Shown here piece by piece: positions 51,965-61,211 of a stretch of DNA of 64,000 nucleotides; within the stretch, counting starts at the first letter, position 1, and every line of letters starts with the position of its first letter. The position numbers and the translations under genes were made by a program. Under the pieces are notes generated by a model. It saw nothing but the letters and a program-made list of their open reading frames with translations. It was not told the DNA's origin and searched no databases. Origin of the DNA: an uncultured Mailhella sp. (GTDB lineage: Bacteria > Desulfobacterota > Desulfovibrionia > Desulfovibrionales > Desulfovibrionaceae). The DNA lies in contig CAJTRG010000007.1 of NCBI GenBank assembly GCA_910578585.1, positions 47,498-111,497 on the forward strand, read 5' to 3'.

Positions 51965-54247
51965 ATGGCTATCAAAGCTGGCTTACTTGTTGAATTTATG
52001 CAGGATAATGTTCCTACGCTCGGCTATGTTTTAGACGAGCAGGGAGGAAAATTACGTCTGCTCCTTGCCAACAGGCGGGAAATAAATTTAACACAGGCTC
52101 GCCTTTTGCCCTGGACCGGGCCAGCGATCAGCGGCAGTGCCAAGGATGAAATTATTTCTGCACTGAACAGCCATAAAGAAGCACGCCAAAAAATCAAAGA
52201 ACAAATTAATGTTCTTGAGCTTTGGGAAATGAGCCAGGGGGAAGTCACAGAAGAAAGTGCTGAATTTTTTGCCAGCCTCATGGAAAGTGAAGTCACGCCT
52301 GATACTGCTGCTGGCTATGCCCATGCACTTTTAGAATATAAAAACTATTTCAAATTCCAAAATCCGCTTTTTGAAGTTTTCAATCAAGAAACTGTCAACG
52401 CAAAACTCTTGGCTGAAAAACAGCTCAAAGAAAAAACAGCCCTGATTTCCGGCGGTGCGGAATGGTTCAGACATCTTTGGGGTTTATACTGCAAGCATCA
52501 GTATATTTCTGAAAAAGATCAAGCCCTTGAACCTAAAGAGCCCGTTCTTGGCACGCTGAAAAATCTTTTATTCAAGCACATGGCAGAAACGGAAAGCCAT
52601 GATGAAAATATTTTATGGAAACAAGTGACCAAGCAAATTCCTGATGAAACGTATCTTGCCTATTATTTGGCTGTGACTTGGAAACTTGTGCCTGAACATT
52701 ATAATTTCTGGCTTTCTAAAATTGATTACGACCAAACAGAAGATTTTGCCAAGCCTTTCGAGCAGGAACTTGCCCAAATTCAGGCACTTTCCAAAGAAAT
52801 TGCCGAACAAAAAGAATGTGCTCCCTGCACTCTTTCTGCCAGCCAAAAGCACCATAAAAATGCTCTGCACTGTGATTTAACCGATACAAAAGAACTTTGC
52901 GGTGTTTTTGCAAATACCTGCAGCAGGGAATTTATCAGCATTGACAGCGCCAGCACCAAGGATATTGACGATGCCTTTTCCTTTAGTGAACAGGCAGACG
53001 GCACCAAAGAACTTATTGTCAGTCTGGCCTGTCCTGCCTTTTTCTGGCAATTCCAAAGTGATTTGGATAAAATTATTTCCAAGCGCTGCACCAGTATTTA
53101 TTTGCCTGAACAAAATTTGCATATGCTCCCGGAAGCCCTTTCCACCAATTCTTTCAGTCTTGTGGAACAGCAAATACGTCCTTCCATGCTCATAAGAGCA
53201 GTTTATAATAATGAAAATGAACTTGTTGACAGTAAAATATTTTTTGCAAAAGTAACTATACAAGATAATTTACAATATTTAGCCTGCGAAGAAGTTTTAA
53301 CAAAAAAGCAAGAAGGTAATGAATTAAGTTTTGCACAAGCCTTGAATGAAGATTTCACGCAAAACTATTATCCTGTGGATTATGAAAAGTATGCTCCCAG
53401 TGAAGAAGCACGGGCAAAAGCACAAAAGTATAAGGATACGTTGGAAAAAGCTTATGTCTTTACCAGGGCTCATTTGGAAAAACGAATTGAAAACGGTGCT
53501 GTGATTATTGAGCGTGATGAATATGATGTTTTTCTTGAAGGCGAAGAGGATAAAACGGTTGTTCATATTGAAGCCATGCCCCAAAGCCCCAAGGCACAGC
53601 TCATTGTCTCTGAAATCATGGTAATAGCTAATGCCATTGCAGCGAATTTTGCTGTACAAAACAATATTTCTTTGCTCTTTAGAACCCAAAATGTGGGCAT
53701 GCCCAAAGAAATGGCTGGTATATGGAAAAAGCCCCAGGAAATTGCCAAGGTTGCCCGCCTGCTGAGCCCTGCTATAGCCGAAATTGAGGCAAAGCCCCAT
53801 ACGGGCTTGGGACTCAAAGCTTACAGTCCTGTTACTTCACCGCTCCGCCGCTATGGTGATTTAATCAACCAGGCACAAATTATGCATTTTCATTTCTTTC
53901 AGTCTCCGCTTTTCAGCAAGGAAGAAATGGAAACCATACTTATGCATTATAATATGTATAACGGACTGGCTGGCCAAGTACAGCGCAACAGACCACGCTA
54001 CTGGCGCTTTGTATTCATGCAGCAGGAAGCCAAACGCCAAGGAGAAAACTGCGCTTTTCACGGCATTATTTCTGATGAAAATGATATGTATGTGACTGTG
54101 AGCCTGACCCGCGAACAAGTACTGGTACGTGCAAAACGCCAGCTTTTTGGAGATAAGGTACAACTGGGGCAGGAAGTTCTGGTACGTCTTGGCAAAATCA
54201 ATCCGCTGCTCTTTGAAGTCAGCATTATGAAAGCACAGGAATTATAA
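51965..54247 (+). CDS. RNase II-family (RNB domain) exoribonuclease
   Basis: A 760-residue protein with an RNB catalytic domain in its second half. The active-site cluster SIDSASTKDIDDAFSF keeps all the Asp residues used for magnesium, and SPVTSPLRRYGDLINQAQIM is the second RNB signature. The first 310 residues begin with a small beta-rich segment (LLVEFMQDNVPTLGYVLDEQ) and do not show a normal cold-shock domain to my eye. The tail (VTVSLTREQVLVRAKRQLF) is S1-like. It differs from the RNase R at 61212, so two family members occur in one window. AGGAAATTCT precedes the ATG. Confidence 0.88.
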   Translation: MAIKAGLLVEFMQDNVPTLGYVLDEQGGKLRLLLANRREINLTQARLLPWTGPAISGSAKDEIISALNSHKEARQKIKEQINVLELWEMSQGEVTEESAEFFASLMESEVTPDTAAGYAHALLEYKNYFKFQNPLFEVFNQETVNAKLLAEKQLKEKTALISGGAEWFRHLWGLYCKHQYISEKDQALEPKEPVLGTLKNLLFKHMAETESHDENILWKQVTKQIPDETYLAYYLAVTWKLVPEHYNFWLSKIDYDQTEDFAKPFEQELAQIQALSKEIAEQKECAPCTLSASQKHHKNALHCDLTDTKELCGVFANTCSREFISIDSASTKDIDDAFSFSEQADGTKELIVSLACPAFFWQFQSDLDKIISKRCTSIYLPEQNLHMLPEALSTNSFSLVEQQIRPSMLIRAVYNNENELVDSKIFFAKVTIQDNLQYLACEEVLTKKQEGNELSFAQALNEDFTQNYYPVDYEKYAPSEEARAKAQKYKDTLEKAYVFTRAHLEKRIENGAVIIERDEYDVFLEGEEDKTVVHIEAMPQSPKAQLIVSEIMVIANAIAANFAVQNNISLLFRTQNVGMPKEMAGIWKKPQEIAKVARLLSPAIAEIEAKPHTGLGLKAYSPVTSPLRRYGDLINQAQIMHFHFFQSPLFSKEEMETILMHYNMYNGLAGQVQRNRPRYWRFVFMQQEAKRQGENCAFHGIISDENDMYVTVSLTREQVLVRAKRQLFGDKVQLGQEVLVRLGKINPLLFEVSIMKAQEL

Positions 54248-54274
54248 GTATTGTTTTCTACTAAGTATAGAAAG

Positions 54275-54475
54275 TTTTGCAGGGGAAAAACTTTATCTCT
54301 GCTGTCCATTTCTCTAAGTCTCGTAAACTCGACATAAGAGAAACGACTTCGTCGCCTTCGGTGGCATCTCTGCTGTCCATTTGCGTAATTGCTCATTCTT
54401 CGCAAACGCAAACGACTTCGTCGCCTTCGGTGGCTGAAAAAGTTTCTTCCCCTGCACCCCTTTACAGAACTTTTT
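54275..54475 (+). repeat. 201-bp structured intergenic repeat, copy 2
   Basis: It matches 8608-8808 inverted, with about two differences in 201 bp. It starts 28 bp after the stop of the RNB gene and has the same orientation relative to that gene as copy 1 has to lnt. The internal modules and terminal inverted sequences are the same. Confidence 0.85.
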
Positions 54476-54512
54476 AAAATAATTTTTATATTTTCCAAAC
54501 TCATATAACAAC

Positions 54513-54545
54513 AAAATCGTTACAGACAAAGTCTGTAACGATTTT
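54513..54545. terminator. Long perfect hairpin downstream of metF and the RNB gene
   Basis: A 15-bp stem, AAAATCGTTACAGAC against its complement with an AAA loop, lies between two converging genes. A second inverted repeat, TTTGGGGGATAT around 54558-54582, is closer to metF. Either could end transcription. Confidence 0.7.
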
Positions 54546-54591
54546 GCGTTTAGGAGGTTTGGGGGATATAATATCCCCCAAAAAATAAAAA

Positions 54592-55473
54592 CTATATCAT
54601 ATCCACGAGCTGCAAAACAAGTTCAGCTTTATTCAAGCTGTATAAATGAATACCTTTTGCTCCGCTGTCCAATAAAATACGAATTTGATCCACAGCATAT
54701 CTTAAGCCAACTTCCTTGACTTTTTCCACGCCGCCTTCTTCATGGGCTTTTTCCAATGCAAGGAAGTATCGGCCAGGAATATTTGCACCGCAAAGTGAAA
54801 GTGTATGTTTAATGGAAGCGAGACTTTGAATAGGAATAATACCAGGAATAATTGGGCAATGGTCGATACCTTCTTTTTTCAGGCGTTCCTGCAAATCAAT
54901 AAATTCACGGCTGTCAAAAAATAATTGGGTAATACCAAAGTTTGCGCCTTTTTTGATTTTTTCTATCAGATATTTTCTGTCTTCAGAAAAGGTCTTTGAT
55001 TCCGGGTGCGGAGCAGGATAGGCAGCCACGCCAATATCAAAATCCTTATGGTTTGCGCGAATATATTCCACCAAATCAGAAGCAAATTTAAAATCATGGC
55101 TCATGAGGGATTCATCAATAATCCCTTCTGCATTGCGGGGCTTGTCACCGCGAAGTGCAAGCACATTATGGATATTGGCTTTGCGAAGTTCCGCTAAATA
55201 GGTATCAATTTTTTCTTTATCAGAACGCACACAGGTGCAGTGCGCCATACATTCAATACCATAGGTATTTTTAATCTTGCTGGCAATTTCAACAGTATTA
55301 TCCTGCGTTGTTCCTCCGGCACCACAGGTGACAGAAGCAAATAATGGATTTATTGCTTTCAGCTTTTCAACAACCTGGAAAAAATCATTCCATTTTTCTT
55401 TTTCTTTAGGAGGAAAAAATTCAACAGAAAAAAAGGGCTTCTCTTGCTTTTTAATCAATTCACCAATATGCAT
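54592..55473 (-). CDS. metF: 5,10-methylenetetrahydrofolate reductase
   Basis: A 293-residue FAD barrel enzyme making 5-methyl-tetrahydrofolate for methionine synthesis. Motifs are FFSVEFFPPKEKEKW with the catalytic Glu, FASVTCGAGGTT, AHCTCVRSDKEKI, NVLALRGDKPR and ITQLFFDSREF. The barrel is complete and the length fits the bacterial enzyme. AAAGGAG precedes the ATG, and a consensus promoter is directly upstream, so it is monocistronic. Confidence 0.95.
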   Translation of the reverse strand: MHIGELIKKQEKPFFSVEFFPPKEKEKWNDFFQVVEKLKAINPLFASVTCGAGGTTQDNTVEIASKIKNTYGIECMAHCTCVRSDKEKIDTYLAELRKANIHNVLALRGDKPRNAEGIIDESLMSHDFKFASDLVEYIRANHKDFDIGVAAYPAPHPESKTFSEDRKYLIEKIKKGANFGITQLFFDSREFIDLQERLKKEGIDHCPIIPGIIPIQSLASIKHTLSLCGANIPGRYFLALEKAHEEGGVEKVKEVGLRYAVDQIRILLDSGAKGIHLYSLNKAELVLQLVDMI

Positions 55474-55500
55474 ATCAAACTCCTTTCTTTTTATAGTATC

Positions 55501-55529
55501 ACTATATAAGGATATCTTGATATTGTCAA
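55501..55529 (-). promoter_or_regulatory. metF promoter
   Basis: On the minus strand TTGACA (55529-55524) and TATAGT (55506-55501) are 17 bp apart, giving a short leader to the ATG at 55473. Confidence 0.85.
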
Positions 55530-55541
55530 TTTAAATTATAC

Positions 55542-55571
55542 AAAAAAAGCCCTGCCGAAGCAGGACTTTTT
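55542..55571 (-). terminator. Terminator of the permease/binding-protein operon
   Basis: On the minus strand GTCCTGC and GCAGGGC pair around a TTCG loop and are followed by seven T residues. Confidence 0.92.
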
Positions 55572-55605
55572 CATTTTTAAGAAAGTATCAAATAATTATA
55601 ATACA

Positions 55606-56631
55606 TTATCCAAAAAATTGAGGCTTATGTTCTTGACTTCTTACTTCCTTGGCCTTTGCAATAACTGCTCTTCTTGTCATGCTCCTGGTGTAGCTGATAA
55701 TAAGAAGAATAAGCAGAACGGCTTGGGTAAAGAAGAAGAAATACCATTGCAGGCGGCGTTCATCACCGGCTGGTTTTGCTTGAATAAGCCAGTTTTCAAT
55801 AACAGCTTTTTGTTCTTCAGGGCTAATGTGTTTAAGAGCCTTGCTGATAATAGAAAACAATTCCGGCAAATCACTGCGAACAGCAACACTATGCCCAAAT
55901 TCTGAAGGAACTTGTCCCACAGTATGGAGTTGGTAGATACCGGCAACCTGAATTTTTTCATTTAAGTTAAATTCATAGTCAATAACGCCATCTGCCTGAC
56001 CATTGGTAACCATATGCATTGCGCTGATGGTGTCACTTGCCGGCACGCGTTCAATATCAATGTATTTTGATACATAGTCGTCCCAGTAATAGTTCTTTAC
56101 CACTGCAAGTTTTTTGCCTCTAAAATCATCGAGGGTCAGATTTTTTGCAGTATTGGTACGAGGAACCATAATCATTCCGGGAAGATTGATATAGGGTTCA
56201 GCAAAGTTCAGATATTCTTCTCGGCGTTCGGTCTTAGCCACAGCCATAAACATATCAATACGTTTCAGTTGAGCCAGTTCTTCAACGGTTGCCCATTCCT
56301 GCTGACGTTCAATTGTAAAGTTGATTCCGGTCATGGCAGTAATCAAACGTAAGTAGTCACCGCCAATACCAGTATATTGACCGCGTTCGTTGAATGTTTC
56401 TAAAGGATAGAAGTTCGCATCAACCCCAACGTAGACAACTTTATTTTGAGCAAGCCAGGCAAGTTCACTTTCAGAAAGTTCATCAACAATAGTTTTCTTA
56501 TTTTCAATCATTTTTTGCACAATGTCAGCCTGGTCTTTTTGCAGCGCTTGAGGATAGAAGCTCTGCACACCAAGGAAAACCTCAATACAAAGAATGATTA
56601 AACCAATAATAACAGTACCTAAAATACGCAT
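55606..56631 (-). CDS. Membrane-anchored SBP_bac_3 sensor-like protein without output domain
   Basis: A 341-residue protein. A membrane segment at about 4-22, a periplasmic solute-binding domain of the SBP_bac_3 type (VVYVGVDANFYPLETFNERG, GIGGDYLRLITAMTG, MAVAKTERREEYLNFAEPY, DDFRGKKLAVVKNYYW), and a second segment (YFFFFTQAVLLILLIISY) are followed by only about 25 cytoplasmic residues. This resembles the input half of EvgS/BvgS-type sensors with the kinase or GGDEF part missing. It starts 6 bp after the preceding gene and is the last gene of the operon. Confidence 0.85.
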   Translation of the reverse strand: MRILGTVIIGLIILCIEVFLGVQSFYPQALQKDQADIVQKMIENKKTIVDELSESELAWLAQNKVVYVGVDANFYPLETFNERGQYTGIGGDYLRLITAMTGINFTIERQQEWATVEELAQLKRIDMFMAVAKTERREEYLNFAEPYINLPGMIMVPRTNTAKNLTLDDFRGKKLAVVKNYYWDDYVSKYIDIERVPASDTISAMHMVTNGQADGVIDYEFNLNEKIQVAGIYQLHTVGQVPSEFGHSVAVRSDLPELFSIISKALKHISPEEQKAVIENWLIQAKPAGDERRLQWYFFFFTQAVLLILLIISYTRSMTRRAVIAKAKEVRSQEHKPQFFG

Positions 56632-56637
56632 AACGAC

Positions 56638-57723
56638 CTACTTCAAATCGCTTTCTTCGATCATATTGATAAAGGTTGGAACAACATATTTACTGCCAAG
56701 AATATTCTTTTGCAAGCTCTTATGGACTGTACTGTTTTCAACAACGAAACGAGCAATACTGTCTTGCCATGCCTGTACCAGGCTTTCGCCATTGTCTTTT
56801 ACGGCAAAAAGTTCTTTTTGTTTAGCTAAATCGAAGAGTTTGAATACGTTGAAATTAAGATCAAGCATGGTTTCAGAATAGTCAAGACCAAAAACTTCTT
56901 TGAAATATGCCTGCATTTCTTTTACAGCTTCATCACGAGGAGCATTTAAAAGCCATTGAATGCCGCGCATATACACAGCAAGGAAGCTCTTTGTAACTTC
57001 AGGACGTTGTTCTGCAAATGCTTTGTTTACAACAATAAAAATAGGAAGGCGAGCATTGATATCATAGGCAGTTGCTGCTGTTACATAGCCTTTTCCGCTT
57101 GCCATAAAGGTATAAGGTGCCCAGAAAACAGCTGCATCAGCTTTTGCATGTTCAAAGCTCAAAAGACCAAGAGCCTGGTCAAGGAATTTCACATTCACTT
57201 CTTTTGGAGCAACACCAAGAACTTCAAGGTATTTTACGAGAGTATAATGAGAGGAGCTGAGCGGTGTAACAATGAAGGATTTTTTACGGATATCAACAGC
57301 TGAGCCATAAATATCAGGATAAGAACTTGCAATGCCTTTCTTGTTCAAGATAGGGCTGTTTGGACGTACCATAATTGCGTTGGCGTCTGATTCATCGTTT
57401 GCAAGAGCAATAACAAGCATATTGCCGTTGGTAGCACCTTTCAATGTTGGGATAGCGCCAAGACCGCCGATAACCCAGCTGCCTGCAGCGAAATCTTCCA
57501 AGGCTTCATTGCCGGAACCATAAACGGTGGTCACAAAGTTCATGCCTTTTTCTTTATCCCAGCCATGTTTTTTTGCAAACCAAACAGGGAAAGATTCTTG
57601 ACCTGTTACCCAGGCAGTTTTCACATCAAAAAGATTATCACCTTTTTTTGCATATGCAGGAGCTGCCAAACCAATTACACAAAGTGCAATTACAACGGAT
57701 TTTAACCATGATTTAATTTTCAT
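56638..57723 (-). CDS. Periplasmic ABC-type substrate-binding protein (NMT1/TauA-like)
   Basis: A 361-residue secreted protein. The signal peptide is residues 1-25 (VVIALCVIGLAAPAYA). The mature part belongs to the SsuA/TauA/ThiY-like NMT1 family: KTAWVTGQESFPVWFAKKHG, DFAAGSWVIGGLGAIPTLKG, VTPLSSSHYTLVKYLEVLG. These bind sulfonates, thiamin precursors or nitrate-like ligands; the ligand here is unknown. No ABC permease or ATPase gene is nearby; its operon partners are an APC permease and a membrane-bound binding protein. AAAGAGG precedes the ATG. Confidence 0.85.
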   Translation of the reverse strand: MKIKSWLKSVVIALCVIGLAAPAYAKKGDNLFDVKTAWVTGQESFPVWFAKKHGWDKEKGMNFVTTVYGSGNEALEDFAAGSWVIGGLGAIPTLKGATNGNMLVIALANDESDANAIMVRPNSPILNKKGIASSYPDIYGSAVDIRKKSFIVTPLSSSHYTLVKYLEVLGVAPKEVNVKFLDQALGLLSFEHAKADAAVFWAPYTFMASGKGYVTAATAYDINARLPIFIVVNKAFAEQRPEVTKSFLAVYMRGIQWLLNAPRDEAVKEMQAYFKEVFGLDYSETMLDLNFNVFKLFDLAKQKELFAVKDNGESLVQAWQDSIARFVVENSTVHKSLQKNILGSKYVVPTFINMIEESDLK

Positions 57724-57749
57724 ACTAACCTCTTTATACTTCCAATAAA

Positions 57750-59258
57750 CTAGTTTGAATGTGCTTGTTCCTTTACTCTTTCTTCGTCTTCATCAATGTC
57801 AAATAAAACATGATAATCAGACTTGCCAAAAAGCAAATAACGCAAGGTTGAATGTGGAGTTGCAGAAAGTTCTGCATGCTTTGTTGCATAGAATAAACCG
57901 CCTAAAATTACCCATGAGAAGAGGCAGCCCCAAGATGGAATACCTATACACGCAGGAGAACTTGGATAAATAAGAAGAATAAAGCAAATAATTGAAGTCA
58001 TACAGCCAATAACTGCTAAAATCTTACCAACCGCAACACGAGCAAGTTCCGGATGCTTGTCAAGGTACTTATATGCGCACATGCAGGTAAATAAATATGC
58101 AAGTGCAGTACCAATAGCAGACATATCAACAATCCAAAGTAAAGCTTCTCTGCCAAACCAGGGGCAAATAAGCGTAAATACTAAAATAAAGAGCGTGCTT
58201 TTCCAAGGGGTTCCATAGCATGGATGAAGTTCTGCAAACCAGTCAGGCAAAAATTTACTGCGTCCCATACTGAAGAGAAGTCTGGTACTTGCCATGAAGA
58301 AACCGTTCATACCGGACAAAATCGCGGCAAGAACAGGAATACAAAGAGCAATACCGCCAAAACGTCCAAATACCTGGTCAGCAATCCAGCCGGCATCCCA
58401 TGCAAATTTATTGGCGAGTAGTTCCGGATAAGGCATATATCCAGCAACAGCAAGCACCATGGCAGAATACAAAACAGCACCCACAATAATGGAAATAATC
58501 ATAAGGTCACGGGCTTTATGAGGAGAGAAGTTAAATTCTTCCGCTGTTTGTGGAATGGTGTCAAAACCGACAAAGAGCCAGGGGGTCAGGGCAAGAACCA
58601 TCAAAATACTTGCAAAAACGCCTCTGTTTTCATTAAAGAAAGGCTTGAAGTTATCAAAACTTGCGGTTTCAGATAAGCCAGTTCCGCCAGCAAGAACAAT
58701 AATACCAAGGGTCAGCGCAATAGCTAAAAATACCTGCACAGCAGAAGCAGCGCTTACGCCTTTATAGTTCATATATCCTAATAAAAGAAGGATTACAGAA
58801 ACAAAACCAACTTCCCCCGCGTTAATTTCCCAATCAGCAATAGTATATAAGTGTCCTACATCAAGTACGCCCGGCAATAAATACCGTGTAAGCAAAATAA
58901 GGGCTGTAGCGTTAGCTGCAATAACACAGACATAGCTCAAAACTAATGCCCAACCGCAAATAAATGCTCCTTTTGAACCAAAACCAGCATACGCATATGC
59001 AAAAGCACCACCAGCTACTGGATAAGGGCGAATAAGAACACTATAGTTCAGTGCAACAATACATTGGAATACTGCACCAATCATAAAGCCAAGCACAGCA
59101 CCAAAAGGCCCTGCATCCGGCAAAAAACGAATACCAGGAAGAACAAAGCAACCCCAACCCACAATAGCACCAAGTGCTAACGCTGTTACTTCAAGCGGGC
59201 TCAGGTTTTTCTCAAGCTGAGTTCTTATTTCACCATGACATTGGTTGTCGTCGTTCAT
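57750..59258 (-). CDS. APC-superfamily amino acid permease
   Basis: A 502-residue secondary transporter with 12 predicted membrane segments. The first helix has the APC signature ALALGAIVGWGCFVLPG; YPVAGGAFAYAYAGFG and FVGFDTIPQTAEEFNF are further family blocks. The C-terminus is cytoplasmic and acidic (DIDEDEERVKEQ). I start at the ATG 59258, five bases after GGAGG; the TTG at 59270 overlaps that site. It is the first gene of a three-gene operon with two binding proteins (gap 26 bp, then 6 bp). Substrate unknown. Confidence 0.9.
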   Translation of the reverse strand: MNDDNQCHGEIRTQLEKNLSPLEVTALALGAIVGWGCFVLPGIRFLPDAGPFGAVLGFMIGAVFQCIVALNYSVLIRPYPVAGGAFAYAYAGFGSKGAFICGWALVLSYVCVIAANATALILLTRYLLPGVLDVGHLYTIADWEINAGEVGFVSVILLLLGYMNYKGVSAASAVQVFLAIALTLGIIVLAGGTGLSETASFDNFKPFFNENRGVFASILMVLALTPWLFVGFDTIPQTAEEFNFSPHKARDLMIISIIVGAVLYSAMVLAVAGYMPYPELLANKFAWDAGWIADQVFGRFGGIALCIPVLAAILSGMNGFFMASTRLLFSMGRSKFLPDWFAELHPCYGTPWKSTLFILVFTLICPWFGREALLWIVDMSAIGTALAYLFTCMCAYKYLDKHPELARVAVGKILAVIGCMTSIICFILLIYPSSPACIGIPSWGCLFSWVILGGLFYATKHAELSATPHSTLRYLLFGKSDYHVLFDIDEDEERVKEQAHSN

Positions 59259-59770
59259 CAAATCCTCCAACTCAAAAACCGAATTAACACACTATACAAA
59301 TTGTACAGGTATTAAGTTATCCCCTGCTCAGAAGGTTAAACCCGCTTTTCTAATCATTATTAAATTCACAAGCTTTAACTTTTTTGAGCAAATTTTTAAT
59401 AACTTCGGTTATTATAGAGAAGAAAATTTTTTCGTCAAGCTGTGCTTTCCAGAAAAAGAGCCCTCTTAACTTGATAAATCAAAGCGTTATCACAAAATTT
59501 TCTATTATTCTTTTTTTCACAATAATTTTTTGCAAGGAAAAATTTTTGTGTAATTTTTCATTTTTTTGGGTTCTGATAAAATTTTAATTGGGTAACATAC
59601 TGTTTTTTATTCTGTTAAATTTAAACAGAAATTTATCAGCAAATGCCGGGCAATGCTGTACATTAATCGACATTTTTGTAAAATATTTCTGAATGCATGT
59701 ATTTCAGCAAATTTTTAAGCAAAGCTGTGTATTGCCTCATGCAGAATTTACGTGTATCCTTGAAAAAGTA
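59259..59770. other. AT-rich gap between divergent operons
   Basis: No gene is supported here. Near 59294 TATACAAATTGTACA is an imperfect palindrome in the likely promoter region of the permease operon. The remainder is very rich in T runs. The promoter of the GIY-YIG/lpxK/rnr run must lie in its right part but could not be placed. Confidence 0.45.
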
Positions 59771-60094
59771 ATGAAAATGAGCACAGTGCAAGAAATTTGG
59801 TATATTTATTTAGCGCAGTGCAGGGATAAAACCCTGTATTGCGGCATAACGAATAATCTTATCAAACGATTTTGGCAGCATAACGGTATGATATCCGGCG
59901 GAGCAAAATATACAAAGGGCCGCCGTCCTGTCACGCTCCTTGCCTTCCACTCTGTAAACGATAAATCTGAAGCTTTAAAACTGGAAATAGCAATCAAAAA
60001 ACTTCCCAAACCCCAAAAATTAACGTATATGCTCAATTTGCAAAATAAACAAAATTTACCCAACGAACAAAACACAATGAATAAGAACCATTAA
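59771..60094 (+). CDS. GIY-YIG nuclease-domain protein (YhbQ-like)
   Basis: A 107-residue protein. WYIYLAQCRDKTLYCGIT is the GIY-YIG strand pair, NNLIKRFWQHN supplies the conserved Arg and His, and GAKYTKGRRPVTLLAFHSV completes the UPF0213/YhbQ family pattern. The C-terminus is a short Asn/Gln/Lys-rich tail. The start is chosen by homology to the family; only weak ribosome-site bases precede it. It lies 15 bp before lpxK. Confidence 0.85.
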   Translation: MKMSTVQEIWYIYLAQCRDKTLYCGITNNLIKRFWQHNGMISGGAKYTKGRRPVTLLAFHSVNDKSEALKLEIAIKKLPKPQKLTYMLNLQNKQNLPNEQNTMNKNH

Positions 60095-60109
60095 TATTTT
60101 GAGAAAAAC

Positions 60110-61204
60110 ATGGCACAAAAACATACAATACAAATTCTTCTTTCTCCGCTTCTTCTGCCTCTTTCCTGGATTTTTAGCTGTATCGCCCGTCTGCGCGCTT
60201 TTCTGTATCAAAAAGGAATTTGCAAAAGCTATCATCCCAAACTTCCCTGCATTTGCGTGGGCAATATTTCCTGGGGCGGAACAGGCAAAAGTCCGCTTAT
60301 TGATTATTTGCTCAAACGCTTTGCGGCAGGCAATATCAACTGCGGCGTGCTCACGCGCGGTTATGGCGTTAAGCTTGAGCAGTATCCCTTTGTGCTGAAT
60401 AAAGAGACTTCATTATTAAAGGATATAAAGCTGCCTGATGAACCGTACATGCTTTTGCAAAAAAATCCTGCAAGTACCATTGTGATTGATCCCAAGCGAG
60501 CTGAAAGCGCAAAACTGATAGAAAGCAATTTTCCGCAAATAAAAGCCCTGCTCATGGACGACGGCTTTCAGCATTTTGCTTTAGCCCGTACTTTGGATTT
60601 TGTTTTGCTGGATTATGATGATTTGAATCCACATTCTGACTTTGCCAAAGCCAATTGGAATACCTGCATTCCCCTTGGTTCCTGGCGCGAACCAAAACAT
60701 GCTCTGCATAGGGCCACTGCCTTTTTCCTGAAATGCCCGCCTGCTGACTGGGATAAAATCAAGGAGCATGCTCAAGCTAAATTGGAGTCCTATCAAAAAC
60801 CTCTTTTTATTTTCAATATAAAAATCAATGCATTGACGACACTTTTTGAAAACAGACAAAATCCCCAACACCTCAAAACCTATGCTCTTCTTGCAGGCAT
60901 TGGCAATCCTCTGCAATTCCAGACAAATGTTGAAAAATTTACAGGAATTCCCTGTACAAAAACGATTTTTCTCAGTGACCATGCCAATATGGATACACAT
61001 CTTGCTGAAATTTTAGAACTTGATATGCCGATAATTTGCACGGAAAAAGACGCTGCAAAGCTCAAAAATTATCCTGAACTTGCCCCAAAAGAGATTTACT
61101 ATACCCAAACAAACGTTGAATTGTATGCTTCCTGCTTCACCACAGAAGATTTTGACACATGGTTCAGCCGCGCTGTTCTTCCGCTTATTCATACTGCACA
61201 ATGA
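60110..61204 (+). CDS. lpxK: Tetraacyldisaccharide 4'-kinase
   Basis: A 364-residue membrane-associated kinase phosphorylating the lipid A precursor. An N-terminal hydrophobic helix (LLSPLLLPLSWIFSCIA) anchors it; the P-loop is VGNISWGGTGKSPL, followed by GVLTRGYGV, MDDGFQHFAL and CTEKDAAKL. This shows that the organism makes lipid A. rnr follows 7 bp after its stop. Confidence 0.93.
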   Translation: MAQKHTIQILLSPLLLPLSWIFSCIARLRAFLYQKGICKSYHPKLPCICVGNISWGGTGKSPLIDYLLKRFAAGNINCGVLTRGYGVKLEQYPFVLNKETSLLKDIKLPDEPYMLLQKNPASTIVIDPKRAESAKLIESNFPQIKALLMDDGFQHFALARTLDFVLLDYDDLNPHSDFAKANWNTCIPLGSWREPKHALHRATAFFLKCPPADWDKIKEHAQAKLESYQKPLFIFNIKINALTTLFENRQNPQHLKTYALLAGIGNPLQFQTNVEKFTGIPCTKTIFLSDHANMDTHLAEILELDMPIICTEKDAAKLKNYPELAPKEIYYTQTNVELYASCFTTEDFDTWFSRAVLPLIHTAQ

Positions 61205-61211
61205 GATAACT

